Origin: CAMEON01 sp045645165
GTDB lineage: Bacteria > Bacillota > Clostridia > Oscillospirales > CAG-272
Assembly (NCBI GenBank): GCA_045645165.1
Contig: JAZRIF010000212.1
Span: 1 to 64,000, forward strand
Reading direction: 5' to 3'
DNA: 64,000 bases
The first letter of the stretch is position 1, and each line of letters opens with the position of its first letter. Of the stretch, positions 6,910 through 15,697 are shown piece by piece. The notes under the pieces were generated by a model that ran no database searches, was not told the origin of the DNA, and was given only the letters and a program-made list of their open reading frames with translations. A program made the translations under genes and the position numbers.

Positions 6910-9822
6910 TTACAATTCTCGAATGCAGTCCTCTTCAAAGAATCCGGCATTCTTGATGGCATCCGCGCCGCCCAGAATTGTCTTGATTCCCTTCCCTTGC
7001 TCCTTGAGCATACGAATCGTATCAGCGTACTCCTGAAAGTCTGCAGGATTTGTAGAAAGAATCGTCTCAATTTCAGCCTGACGATCGGCGGCCGTCATAC
7101 CCACAAGGTAGCGTGCCAACGCGGCATGACCCAAATCAATGGGACTGCGAGGAGCAAAATAAGACGAGCCTACCGTGGAAACGATCATAGAATCGATCTC
7201 CTCCATGGAGGGCATATTGGCTTCGATCCAAGCCGGGACCCCGTCATAGACGGCATAGGTATCGCTTACACGAGGATCGCGATAGGAAACAAATCCTACG
7301 AGACCTTGGCGGAATCCCGCCGCAGATGCGCCGTAGGCGCCGCCCTTGGCGCGGATCTCATCCCAGAAATACTTGCTGTACAGGTGGGTGTGAATGACCG
7401 CCAGCTTGGGGCTGTGCTCACGGCCTGCATCGGCCAGGTCGAACATCTCGGCGCAGTAGTTGACCTCGCCGGGGATGGTGAGGGCGTAGCTCTTACGAGG
7501 CAGGAGAGACAGAGGGCAGACAGACTTAGGCCTAATATCGCTTCCAACGGTCAAGCCGGCAATGGCGGTCTTCCATGCGGCGTAGGCCTCTGCTTCACCC
7601 GTAAAGTAGGCGATGGGGGATACGTTCCGGGTCAGCTTCGTCCATACCTTTGCCATACCGGCCACCAGCGCATCGGCGTTGTCGTCAAAGCGGTTGGCCA
7701 GATCGGTCAAACGGCGGTATGCCGACTCGCCCGACAGGTACTCGTCGTACACGCCCGACAGGGACAGGGCTCTTGTGGCCAGGCGGAGGGCGGTCATATT
7801 ACCGCGGCGGATCATCATGTTGCGGATGTTCGCGGCGTTGGAGAAAAGGCGGGAGAGGATGGTGCGGTCGAACACGGGGGCGGAGATATACTCATTCAGA
7901 AGCGACACAGCATCGGTCAGCTTCTCGGCGGGGGGATCCAGATTGATGGCCAGATAAGCGTCTCCCGTGGTCTCCACACGGAGACCAATGCCTGCATTGG
8001 TGTGGAGGCTGACCCACTTCTGCGTCAGCTCGGGAACGGTGTACTTCCCTGCGGGCAGGCTCATGAGAGCGTCGTGGAGGCAACGGACGTAGAACAGCTC
8101 GTCCTCGTCCAGGCCACAAAGGTCAAAAAGCAATCCTGCCATGACCATGCCGTTGGTGTCGGTAATATAGGAGAGGGACTTGGCGGCGCATCCACCCACC
8201 TGCGCCGTTTCTTCGGCGAGATCGCGGGCGTCCGACTTGGTATTGATGTCGGCGGGGGTGAGGTGAGGAACGGTGGCCTCGGCCTCGGGGGAGTCCGGGG
8301 CGGTCAGGTACTCGTTGAAGGCGGCCATCTTGGCTTCCAATGCGGCGTATCCGCCCTCGGTGGCATTTACGCGAGCGGCCTCGGCTTCAAAGCGGGCGGT
8401 CATCTTCTCACGCTTTTCCTGGGTGAGGGTACGGGAGGGGATACACTTGGTCAGCGCCCAGTGGTTGCTGTTCAGGATATATTTCTCAATGAGATGCTCG
8501 AAGTAGCGGTCATCGGCGGCCATGGCCTCACGGAGAACGGCCAGGTCGTTGACGGGATCGGCGTCGTCGAACTGAACGTGGGTGCGCAGGAAGGACTCCA
8601 TGATGCGGAAGCCTGTCTTGACGCTGAGGGATGCGCGGCGGCAATCGGTCTCGTGACTATCCACCAGATCGCGGATGCGGTCGGTGTCCAGACCATTCTT
8701 TGCCAGATCTGCCAGGGTGTCGAAGATCACCTTGCGGAAGCCCTCGGCGCACTCGGGATCAGACTTGCCCAGAGTAAAGTAGAGCATGGGCTGACGGTAG
8801 TCGCCCTCACAGGCCATGCCGAAATCCTGTCCGACGCCGGCGTCCAGCACAGCCTTGGAGAGAGGGGATTCGGTATTCTCAGCCAGATAACGGGAGAGCA
8901 GGGCAAACGCCAACACCTCGGCGGACTTGTCCTCCCCCAAAACGTAGGTGAGCATGAGATGAGTATTGCCCGCAATTTCCTCGTTATCACCCAACTGATA
9001 GTATACCGTTCCATCGGGGCTGATTACGGGAGCCTGCAGAGGAGCGGGAGCGGGCTTTTCAAAGGCCGACACGCCCTTGGCAGTCAGAACCGCGTCGATA
9101 TGCGCCAGCTCGGCCTCAATGCCCATATTACCCGACAGGTAGAAGATGGCGTTCTGGGTGGAATAGAAACGGTTATAGGTCTCCACGAACTGCTCGTAGG
9201 TAAGGTCGGGGATATACGCGGGGTCACCGCCCGAGTTGAAGCGGAAGAACAGATCCGGGAAGAGCTGCTTCTCGTTCTGCATCCACATGATGTAATCGGG
9301 CTGGTTATCGTTGCCCTGCATTTCGTTGAAGACCACGCCCGAAATGGCAACCTTGCCGTCCCCTGCGGGCTCGACATGCCATGCTTCCTTTTCGAAAATA
9401 CGGCGATCCGTCAGGAGCAAAGGATTGAACACGGCATCCATGTAGACCGACATAAGATTCGTGTAATCCTGTTCGTTCGTCGAAATAAAATAGTAGATTG
9501 TCTTATCCTCATAGGTCATGGCGTTAAGATCCACCGCCATTGAGGTTTTGAGAAGATTGACGAAAGGTTCTTTCAGTTGATAGTTTTTAGAGCCGTCCAG
9601 ACAGGAATGCTCCAAAATATGGAACACGCCTGTATCGTTCTCGGGAAGAGTACGGAATCCCACGGAAAAAACCAGTTGTCCGTCGTCTCGATCCGTGTAG
9701 TAAAGAGTTGCACCTGTCTTCACATGTTGGAGTTTCCAGTAGTGCGTATTCAGCATAGGCACTTCGCCGTCACGAATAACCAGAAAACCATTTATAACAG
9801 AACCGATATTTAACGCAAGCAT
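6910..9822 (-). CDS. M16C-family zinc metallopeptidase (presequence protease-like)
   Basis: The 970-residue protein carries the inverted zinc motif HILEH at residues 68-72, followed by the family block NAMTYEDKTIYY and, around residues 141-150, the Glu-rich IFEKEAWHVE that supplies the third zinc ligand. The length matches the two-half, clam-shell M16C enzymes that degrade short unstructured peptides. There is no signal peptide, so it is probably a cytoplasmic oligopeptidase. It is first in an operon with the lysine-rich protein and the SDR gene. The start follows AAGGAG, and a strong promoter lies about 100 bases upstream in the spacer shared with spoVAD. Confidence 0.92.
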   Translation of the reverse strand: MLALNIGSVINGFLVIRDGEVPMLNTHYWKLQHVKTGATLYYTDRDDGQLVFSVGFRTLPENDTGVFHILEHSCLDGSKNYQLKEPFVNLLKTSMAVDLNAMTYEDKTIYYFISTNEQDYTNLMSVYMDAVFNPLLLTDRRIFEKEAWHVEPAGDGKVAISGVVFNEMQGNDNQPDYIMWMQNEKQLFPDLFFRFNSGGDPAYIPDLTYEQFVETYNRFYSTQNAIFYLSGNMGIEAELAHIDAVLTAKGVSAFEKPAPAPLQAPVISPDGTVYYQLGDNEEIAGNTHLMLTYVLGEDKSAEVLAFALLSRYLAENTESPLSKAVLDAGVGQDFGMACEGDYRQPMLYFTLGKSDPECAEGFRKVIFDTLADLAKNGLDTDRIRDLVDSHETDCRRASLSVKTGFRIMESFLRTHVQFDDADPVNDLAVLREAMAADDRYFEHLIEKYILNSNHWALTKCIPSRTLTQEKREKMTARFEAEAARVNATEGGYAALEAKMAAFNEYLTAPDSPEAEATVPHLTPADINTKSDARDLAEETAQVGGCAAKSLSYITDTNGMVMAGLLFDLCGLDEDELFYVRCLHDALMSLPAGKYTVPELTQKWVSLHTNAGIGLRVETTGDAYLAINLDPPAEKLTDAVSLLNEYISAPVFDRTILSRLFSNAANIRNMMIRRGNMTALRLATRALSLSGVYDEYLSGESAYRRLTDLANRFDDNADALVAGMAKVWTKLTRNVSPIAYFTGEAEAYAAWKTAIAGLTVGSDIRPKSVCPLSLLPRKSYALTIPGEVNYCAEMFDLADAGREHSPKLAVIHTHLYSKYFWDEIRAKGGAYGASAAGFRQGLVGFVSYRDPRVSDTYAVYDGVPAWIEANMPSMEEIDSMIVSTVGSSYFAPRSPIDLGHAALARYLVGMTAADRQAEIETILSTNPADFQEYADTIRMLKEQGKGIKTILGGADAIKNAGFFEEDCIREL

Positions 9823-9914
9823 GATTCTATCTCCTTACATTTTTATGTTACCGATATCAATTCGAATTTGAGCATTGCATGGATGAAAATATTTTCCATG
9901 ATATATTCTTTTTG

Positions 9915-9943
9915 ATTATACCATATTTTCATGCATATTGCAA
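9915..9943 (-). promoter_or_regulatory. Sigma-A promoter of the M16 peptidase operon
   Basis: On the minus strand TTGCAA, 17-base spacer, TATAAT. It overlaps the proposed divergent sporulation promoter of spoVAD. Confidence 0.75.
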
Positions 9944-9962
9944 GGGAAACGGTGGGATTCTA
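9932..9962 (+). promoter_or_regulatory. Possible sigma-G-type promoter of spoVAD
   Basis: TGCATA, an 18-base spacer and GATTCTA resemble the known sigma-G pattern (about TGMATA, then CATACTA). The placement, 40 bases before the spoVAD ATG, and the expected forespore expression of spoVA genes support it; the -10 match is imperfect. Confidence 0.4.
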
Positions 9963-10001
9963 ATAAAAAAATAATACACAAAAGTGTGAAGCGAGGGCAT
10001 C

Positions 10002-11027
10002 ATGAGTCAAGATATTCTTTTCACCACGTCGCATATTCTCTCTGCAGCCACCATAGTTGGTTGTAAGGAGCATCAAGGCCCTTTGAGCCACTGTTTCGAT
10101 TTTTTCAATGACAGCGACCGTTTCGGTCAGGACACTTGGGAAAAAGCCGAATCTGAAATGCAACGTATGGCTCTATCAACAGCACTGGATAAAGCGGAAG
10201 TTACCCAAGATCAGATTGATATGCTTTTTGCAGGGGATCTTTTAAACCAATGTGTAAGCTCCTCCTACGGGCTTCTGTCCTATGATATTCCCTATTTTGG
10301 ATTGTATGGCGCTTGCTCTACATCGGTGGAGGGGATCATGCTGGCGGCATCTATGATCAGCGGCGGACACGCCAAGTTGGCAGCGGCGGTAACATCCTCC
10401 CACAACGCAGCGGCCGAACGGCAATTTCGTACCCCTTTGGAATACGGTGGGCAGCGTCCGCCGACGGGTCAATGGACGGTGACGGGGGCGGGCGCGTTTA
10501 TCCTTTGTGATTCGTCTCAATCGAAGGGACTCGAAATGGCGAAGGTGACCTGCGCCATGCCCGGCATTGTCGTTGACATGGGGATTTCTGATGCCAACAA
10601 TATGGGAGCGGCTATGGCGCCTGCGGCGGCATCCACACTTCTGCGGTATTTTGAAAAGAGTGACACCTTCCCCAAGGATTACGATCTTATCGTTACCGGT
10701 GATCTTGGTTGGGAGGGGAGTCGCATTCTCTGCGATCTAATGATGGCCGCGGGACGGGATATCTCCGCCAACCACAACGATTGCGGAAAGCTCATCTTTT
10801 CCCGCAATACGCAGGATACCCACAGCGGCGGTTCGGGATGCGGTTGTGCCGCCGTTGTATTGGGGGGGTATCTGCTTCCTAAACTGCAAGTTGGAGAATT
10901 GAAGCGCATCCTTTTCATGGCAACGGGAGCCATGATGAGCCCCGATAGTGTAAAGCAAGGGCAAAGCATCCCGGGGGTGGCCCATCTGCTCTGCCTGGAA
11001 AGCCCGTTATACCGAAAGGAATCATAA
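10002..11027 (+). CDS. spoVAD: Stage V sporulation protein AD
   Basis: The 341-residue product has the thiolase-like SpoVAD fold: the early FDFFNDSDRFGQDTWEKAE, the central YGACSTSVEG that includes the thiolase-like cysteine, and PTGQWTVTGAGAF. SpoVAD is part of the SpoVA channel of the spore inner membrane that moves dipicolinic acid in during sporulation and out during germination; SpoVAD itself binds dipicolinic acid. The length equals that of the Bacillus subtilis protein. It is followed after two bases by spoVAE. SpoVAC, normally just upstream, is missing here: the preceding 180 bases are promoter sequence and the next gene is divergent. Confidence 0.95.
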   Translation: MSQDILFTTSHILSAATIVGCKEHQGPLSHCFDFFNDSDRFGQDTWEKAESEMQRMALSTALDKAEVTQDQIDMLFAGDLLNQCVSSSYGLLSYDIPYFGLYGACSTSVEGIMLAASMISGGHAKLAAAVTSSHNAAAERQFRTPLEYGGQRPPTGQWTVTGAGAFILCDSSQSKGLEMAKVTCAMPGIVVDMGISDANNMGAAMAPAAASTLLRYFEKSDTFPKDYDLIVTGDLGWEGSRILCDLMMAAGRDISANHNDCGKLIFSRNTQDTHSGGSGCGCAAVVLGGYLLPKLQVGELKRILFMATGAMMSPDSVKQGQSIPGVAHLLCLESPLYRKES

Positions 11028-11029
11028 TT

Positions 11030-11416
11030 ATGAATTGGAACTCTGTCATACAAGCAATCCTTCCCTATCTCCGCGCATTCATCGTGGGGGGCGCTTTTTG
11101 CCTGATCGCGCAAATACTCATTGACAAAACCAAGCTGACGCCTGCGCGAATTCTGGTGATCTACGTTGTCGCCGGCGTTGTATTGGGTGGAATCGGGGTA
11201 TACCAATATATCGCGGATTTCGGTGGCGCCGGGGCAACAACTCCTTTGACGGGATTCGGATATCTGATTGCTAAGGGCGTCAAGAAGGCCGTACAGGAAA
11301 AGGGGCTTCTGGGATCCCTGACAGGCCCGCTGACAGCCGCGGCCGGTGGTACCGCCGCCGCATTGGTTTTTGGTTATACAGTAGCTTTGATCTGTAAAGG
11401 GAAACCTAAAAATTGA
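11030..11416 (+). CDS. spoVAE: Stage V sporulation protein AE
   Basis: The 128-residue hydrophobic protein has about four membrane segments and the family signature GAFCLIAQILIDKTKLTPARILV near its N-terminus (residues 21-43), with GFGYLIAKGVKKAV in the middle. It is an inner-membrane component of the spore dipicolinate channel. It follows spoVAD after two bases with AAAGGA before its ATG, so the two are co-transcribed. Its TGA abuts the sigK stop codon on the other strand with no spacer, so a bidirectional terminator must lie within coding sequence or read-through antisense RNA may form. Confidence 0.93.
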   Translation: MNWNSVIQAILPYLRAFIVGGAFCLIAQILIDKTKLTPARILVIYVVAGVVLGGIGVYQYIADFGGAGATTPLTGFGYLIAKGVKKAVQEKGLLGSLTGPLTAAAGGTAAALVFGYTVALICKGKPKN

Positions 11417-12106
11417 TTATTCGTGAATTCCAAATCCATCCCGCAATTTTTCAATAGCGGCTTTTTCAATACGACTGACGTATGATCGAGAAATTCCCAA
11501 TTTTACGGCAATCTCCCGCTGGGTGAGAGGGATCGTTCCATTCAAGCCAAATCGCAACGTAATTACCTGGCGTTCCCGCGGCTCCAGTCTGGTTTTAACC
11601 AGCATAAGCGCTCTCTCACCTTCCACACACCTCATAACATCTTCCGCCAAGTTTTCTTCGCTGGAAATAACATCGGTATACGTCAACGGATTTCCATCTC
11701 GGTCAACGTCTATTGTATCATTCATGGAAACCTCGGCATTGAGCTTTTTCTGTGAGCGGAAGTGCATGAGAATTTCATTTTGAATACACTTGGCCGCATA
11801 GGTCGCAAAACGTGCTCCATTATCGATCTTAAAACTGTCAACGGCTTTAACCAGTCCGATGGTTCCAATGGACACCAGATCTTCCTGATTTTTGGATGTA
11901 GCATAGTATTTTCGTACGATATGAGAAACCAAACGTAGGTTATGCAAAATCAATTTCTGTCTGGAATCTTCCGAGCCCGCACGGGCAAGTCGAAAGGCTT
12001 CCTCCTCTTCTTTGGTTTCCAAGGGTGGTGGAAAATGCTGGGCTGTACTGACACCGAGTACGATATGAAGAAATCTGAGAATAGGCGATAATGCAAAACC
12101 GATCAT
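11417..12106 (-). CDS. sigK: RNA polymerase sigma-K precursor
   Basis: The 229-residue sigma-70 protein carries region 2 (HNLRLVSHIVRKY, EDLVSIGTIGLVKAVDSF, FATYAAKCIQNEILMHFR) and region 4 ending in LGISRSYVSRIEKAA, the strongly conserved sigma-E/K helix-turn-helix. A hydrophobic N-terminal stretch of about 20 residues precedes FPPPL, which aligns with the pro-sequence and NAFPQPL of B. subtilis pro-sigma-K, so proteolytic activation by a SpoIVFB-type protease is expected. It directs late mother-cell transcription. The gene is uninterrupted: no skin-type element splits it. AAGGAGG precedes the ATG. Confidence 0.93.
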   Translation of the reverse strand: MIGFALSPILRFLHIVLGVSTAQHFPPPLETKEEEEAFRLARAGSEDSRQKLILHNLRLVSHIVRKYYATSKNQEDLVSIGTIGLVKAVDSFKIDNGARFATYAAKCIQNEILMHFRSQKKLNAEVSMNDTIDVDRDGNPLTYTDVISSEENLAEDVMRCVEGERALMLVKTRLEPRERQVITLRFGLNGTIPLTQREIAVKLGISRSYVSRIEKAAIEKLRDGFGIHE

Positions 12107-12233
12107 GGATGGCCTCCTTGCGTTTTTTTCATATTATGCTACAAGGGCTGTCCCACATGCAACGAAATGACCTCCTTCACATACCACGTACATTTGAGAG
12201 AATTATACAACTGTTCTCCTTGTCAAACGCGTG

Positions 12234-12279
12234 TATACGCAAAAAACGCACACCTCACGGCGTGCGTTTTTTGCGTATA
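12234..12279 (-). terminator. Terminator of the cmk-plsC-ispH operon
   Basis: Two perfect 18-base arms (TATACGCAAAAAACGCAC and complement) flank a 10-base loop immediately after the ispH-S1 stop. The arms contain A6/T6 runs, so it can act on both strands. Confidence 0.75.
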
Positions 12280-12287
12280 TGCCTTTA

Positions 12288-14339
12288 TTACTCAGCGTCG
12301 GTTGCCTCAACCTCTACGGTCTCCTCAACGGTCTCAGCGGCCTTAGCCTCCTCGATGAGGGCGCGGATGGACAGGCTGACCTTCCGGTTCTCGTTGTCGA
12401 TGTCGATGATTCTGGCATCAACGGTCTGACCAACCTCCAGAATGTCGGCAGGCTTGCCGATCTTGTGATCAGCGATCTGAGAAATGTGGATCAGGCCGTC
12501 CACACCGTCAACGATCTCAGCAAATGCGCCGAAGGGCATCAGGTTAACGATCTTAACGGATGCGGTATCACCCACAGCGTACTGAGAGGTGAAGATGAAC
12601 CAAGGATTAGTAGCCTCGGTCTTGTAGCCCAGGGAGATGCGCTTCTTCTCTGCGTCGTAGCTCTTAACGAATACGGTGATCTCGTCGCCAATTGCCAGAA
12701 CCTCTGCGGGAGACTTGATGCGCTTCCAGGACAGCTCAGTGCAGTGAACCATACCGTCCACACCGCCCAGGTCGACGAATGCGCCGTAGCTGGTCATGGA
12801 CTTAACGGTACCGGTGTAGATCTTACCTTCCTCGATCTCCTCCCAGAAAGACTTCTCCTGAGCGCGCTTCTGATCGCGGAGGACGAGACGGATAGAGCCC
12901 TTAGCTCTCTTCTTCTCACCGATCTCCAGGATGCGGAGAGTCACGGTCTGGCCGACCAGGGTGGAGAGATCGCCCTCACGGGGAATACCGGTGTGGGCTG
13001 CGGGGATGAATACGCGGTTGTCGAAGCAGATAGCCTCAACGCCGCCCTTGTTAACGGAAATGACCTTACCCTCAATGTTCTCGCCGTTCTCGTAAGCAGC
13101 GACAACCTTGAGCCAGTTCTTGTCGGAATCGACACGCTTCTTGGAGAGCTCAGCGAAGCCGTCGCGGTCGCTGACACGGATCACGAATGCCTCCACCTCA
13201 TCTCCGATTTTGAACATCTCGCTGAGTTTTGCGGAAGGATCATCGGTGATCTGCTCAAGCTTGATCACGCCGGTAACTTTGGCGCCGAGGTCAAGCTGGA
13301 TCTCGCCTGCGCTAATGCTGGTAATAATACCGGTCACAGTGTCTCCTGTATTTAATGTCTTGAGGGAATCCTCAAGCAGTTCCGCGAAGTTTTCGTTTTG
13401 GATCTCGCTCATGTTGTTTGTTACCTCCTCAATAATGTCGTGGGGGGTTGATGCCCCTGCCACGATGCCTACCCGCTGGTAGGCTAACGGAATCTCCTTT
13501 GGCAATTCGTCGGCTTGCTCGACCCACACGGTGTCAGCACAAATGCTCTTACAGATCGAATAGAGTTTGGCAGAATTAGAACTGTCTCTGCCACCAATCA
13601 CAATGACGTGATCGCATTTGCGTGCGAGCTCTGCGGCCTCTTTTTGCCTAGAGTCCGTAATACTGCAAATTGTATCATAAATATATGGACTGGGATAGTT
13701 TAAATTGTAAATTTTTTTTGTCTTTTCCCATTCTATCAAATTCTGTGTGGTTTGAGCCACCAGAATCGGGGTTACGGAGGGATCATTCGGCGCCCTTTGG
13801 TTCCGAATCATGTACTCGGCCTCGGCGGCATTTCGGAACACTACCTTCACACCGTCAAAGCGGCTCAAAAAGCCCACGACCTCAGGGTGATCGGCAGAAC
13901 CCAAAACCGCGAGGAATCGGTCGTGCTTCCCTGTTTCCCGCAAGGCCTTTTGGTTCAGCTCGTTCTGTTCTGCGCAGATTCTGTGGATCTTTTTGACGAA
14001 GGAGCAGGTACAATCCACAAAGGAAAAAGACGGATATGCCTCGGCGCAACGGCGCAACAAATCTTCGGTTTCGACCGTCATACCGTGGGCGCGAACAAAC
14101 ACCTTGACGGGCGCTTCGGCGGTTGATTCGCGCGCCAACCGCTCGACATCATCTGCTGAAATGACGCGTACACCCTGCGAGGCAAGACGCTGATTATACG
14201 TCTCGTTATGGATAAGACGGCCCAAGGTATAGATACGCTCACCTTGCGGGCACGCCGCGATCTCCCGCTCAACGGCAGAGGTCGCGCGGGCGACACCGAA
14301 GCAAAAGCCTGCGTTTTTGGCTACGATGATCTCACGCAT
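12288..14339 (-). CDS. ispH: 4-hydroxy-3-methylbut-2-enyl diphosphate reductase fused to S1 repeats
   Basis: Residues 1-280 are IspH (LytB), the last enzyme of the MEP isoprenoid pathway, which uses a 4Fe-4S cluster to make IPP and DMAPP. Cluster cysteines are visible in KNAGFCFGVARA (Cys13), VDCTCSF and in the SICKSIC region. The remainder holds four S1 RNA-binding repeats, for example GTVKSMTSYGAFVDLGGVDG and LMPFGAFAEIVDGVDGLIH. This fusion is characteristic of Clostridia, where it may also serve as ribosomal protein S1. I chose the ATG one base after the plsC stop (TGATATG) because it begins the true IspH fold, MREIIVAKNAGF; an earlier in-frame ATG at 14369 overlaps plsC. Confidence 0.95.
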   Translation of the reverse strand: MREIIVAKNAGFCFGVARATSAVEREIAACPQGERIYTLGRLIHNETYNQRLASQGVRVISADDVERLARESTAEAPVKVFVRAHGMTVETEDLLRRCAEAYPSFSFVDCTCSFVKKIHRICAEQNELNQKALRETGKHDRFLAVLGSADHPEVVGFLSRFDGVKVVFRNAAEAEYMIRNQRAPNDPSVTPILVAQTTQNLIEWEKTKKIYNLNYPSPYIYDTICSITDSRQKEAAELARKCDHVIVIGGRDSSNSAKLYSICKSICADTVWVEQADELPKEIPLAYQRVGIVAGASTPHDIIEEVTNNMSEIQNENFAELLEDSLKTLNTGDTVTGIITSISAGEIQLDLGAKVTGVIKLEQITDDPSAKLSEMFKIGDEVEAFVIRVSDRDGFAELSKKRVDSDKNWLKVVAAYENGENIEGKVISVNKGGVEAICFDNRVFIPAAHTGIPREGDLSTLVGQTVTLRILEIGEKKRAKGSIRLVLRDQKRAQEKSFWEEIEEGKIYTGTVKSMTSYGAFVDLGGVDGMVHCTELSWKRIKSPAEVLAIGDEITVFVKSYDAEKKRISLGYKTEATNPWFIFTSQYAVGDTASVKIVNLMPFGAFAEIVDGVDGLIHISQIADHKIGKPADILEVGQTVDARIIDIDNENRKVSLSIRALIEEAKAAETVEETVEVEATDAE

Positions 14340-14340
14340 A

Positions 14341-14979
14341 TCAGTCACCGAGCTCACATACCCGCTCAAAGAGCAGTTCCGCGATGCGCTGGTACTCGCC
14401 GGGAGCCTCAGGGTTATAGTTCATTTCCTCCGGAGAAATGGGTTTTCCCACGATCACTTCCTTTTTGCATAGGAAAAAGTGCTTGTTGTTCTTGACCTTG
14501 ACGAACACGGGAAGAACCTGCACGCCTGCTTTCAGAGCGATCATAGCCGCGCCGGTTTTGATCGGCGTGGTGCGGGGATCCACGCCGTTGTAGCGGTGTC
14601 CCTGGGGGAACATACCCACGGCGGCTCCGCCCTTGAGCATTTCGATGGTGTGCTTGATGGCCCCCACGTCGGCACCGCCGCGGTTGACGGGGTAGGCACC
14701 AAGGGCACGGATGAGCAGATTCAAAAGGGGGATCTTGAACAGCTCTTTTTTGGCCATGAAGTGGGGCTGCTGATGCTTCAGAGCACAGCACAGGTAGATG
14801 GGATCCGCCCATGTGCGGTGGTTGGCTATGACCAGATAGGTACCCTGATCGGGGGTAGGCTCGTTCTCGGCCCCCTTCACCTTCATGTGGCAGAGGAAGC
14901 GGACGGGGTAGGTCAGGGTGAATTTCACAACCTTGTAGAGACCGCTGATGGGCTTTACGGGCTTTTTCTGCTTACTCAT
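14341..14979 (-). CDS. plsC: 1-acyl-sn-glycerol-3-phosphate acyltransferase
   Basis: The 212-residue product has the acyltransferase catalytic motif NHRTWADP (HX4D), the second block NRGGADVG and the later FPQGHRY, a variant of the usual FPEGTRS. It transfers an acyl chain to lysophosphatidic acid to form phosphatidic acid, on the inner face of the membrane. The order cmk-plsC-ispH/S1 is conserved in Clostridia. It has AAAGGAG, lies 13 bases after cmk, and its stop is one base from the ispH start, so translation is probably coupled. Confidence 0.93.
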   Translation of the reverse strand: MSKQKKPVKPISGLYKVVKFTLTYPVRFLCHMKVKGAENEPTPDQGTYLVIANHRTWADPIYLCCALKHQQPHFMAKKELFKIPLLNLLIRALGAYPVNRGGADVGAIKHTIEMLKGGAAVGMFPQGHRYNGVDPRTTPIKTGAAMIALKAGVQVLPVFVKVKNNKHFFLCKKEVIVGKPISPEEMNYNPEAPGEYQRIAELLFERVCELGD

Positions 14980-14992
14980 GGGATCAACTCCT

Positions 14993-15673
14993 TTATTCCT
15001 TCGACTGCAGAGCGTTGCGGATCACGGTCAGCAGGGCCTCACGGGCTTCGTCAAAGCCTTCATAGGAATTATCGAAATGAATGGCGTCAGGGGCGGCGAT
15101 GGCGGGAGCAATATCGCGACTGCGATCCTGCTCGTCACGCTTGTTCATATCCGCCAGAACCTCCTCATAGGAGGCGGGCATTCCCTTCTCGGCCAGCTCC
15201 TTGACGCGGCGGCGGGCGCGCACTTCGTTGGAGGCGGTGAGGAAGATCTTGACGTCGGCGTTGGGCAGAATGACCGTACCGATGTCGCGGCCGTCCATGA
15301 TGACGGAATTCTTGCGGGCGATGTCCTTCTGTGTATCCAGCAGGAAGGCGCGCACCTCGGGGATGGCAGAAACCTTGGAGGCGTACATGGAGATCTCGTT
15401 CTCACGGATGCGGTCACCCAGATTCTCGCCGTTGAGGTAAACGCACTGCACCTCGTTTTCGTAGCGGACTTCAATGCTAATCTCCCCCAGGAGAGGGACG
15501 AGGGCGGAGATATTGTCCAGGGCAATTCCCTTGGAGCGCGCGAAATAGCCCACCGTACGGTAGAGGGCGCCCGTATCTACGTAAATGATGCCCAAGGCCT
15601 TGGCAACAGCCTTGGAAAGAGAGGACTTACCGGCTCCGCTGGGGCCGTCGATGGCGATTTGAATGTGAGACAT
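14993..15673 (-). CDS. cmk: Cytidylate kinase
   Basis: The 226-residue product has the P-loop GPSGAGKSSLSKAVA near its N-terminus, YVDTGALYR, and the signature DGRDIGTVILPNADVKIFL, all diagnostic of bacterial CMP/dCMP kinase. It phosphorylates CMP and dCMP with ATP in the cytoplasm. The length is normal. AAGGAG precedes its ATG. It is the third gene of the operon headed by the RpiR-type regulator and the flavoprotein. Confidence 0.96.
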   Translation of the reverse strand: MSHIQIAIDGPSGAGKSSLSKAVAKALGIIYVDTGALYRTVGYFARSKGIALDNISALVPLLGEISIEVRYENEVQCVYLNGENLGDRIRENEISMYASKVSAIPEVRAFLLDTQKDIARKNSVIMDGRDIGTVILPNADVKIFLTASNEVRARRRVKELAEKGMPASYEEVLADMNKRDEQDRSRDIAPAIAAPDAIHFDNSYEGFDEAREALLTVIRNALQSKE

Positions 15674-15697
15674 ATCTTTAACTCCTTATCTGTTTCA

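Noticed and set aside
6886..9543. Plus-strand frame opposite the M16 peptidase gene
   Set aside because: Composition (Gly, Val, His, Gln) is that of an antisense shadow, and the minus-strand product carries the zinc motif and a proper start.
11417..12106. sigK interrupted by a skin-like element
   Set aside because: The gene is continuous from the pro-sequence through region 4.
12231..13355. Plus-strand frame over the ispH-S1 gene
   Set aside because: It begins inside the terminator hairpin and lies opposite a well-recognised fusion gene.
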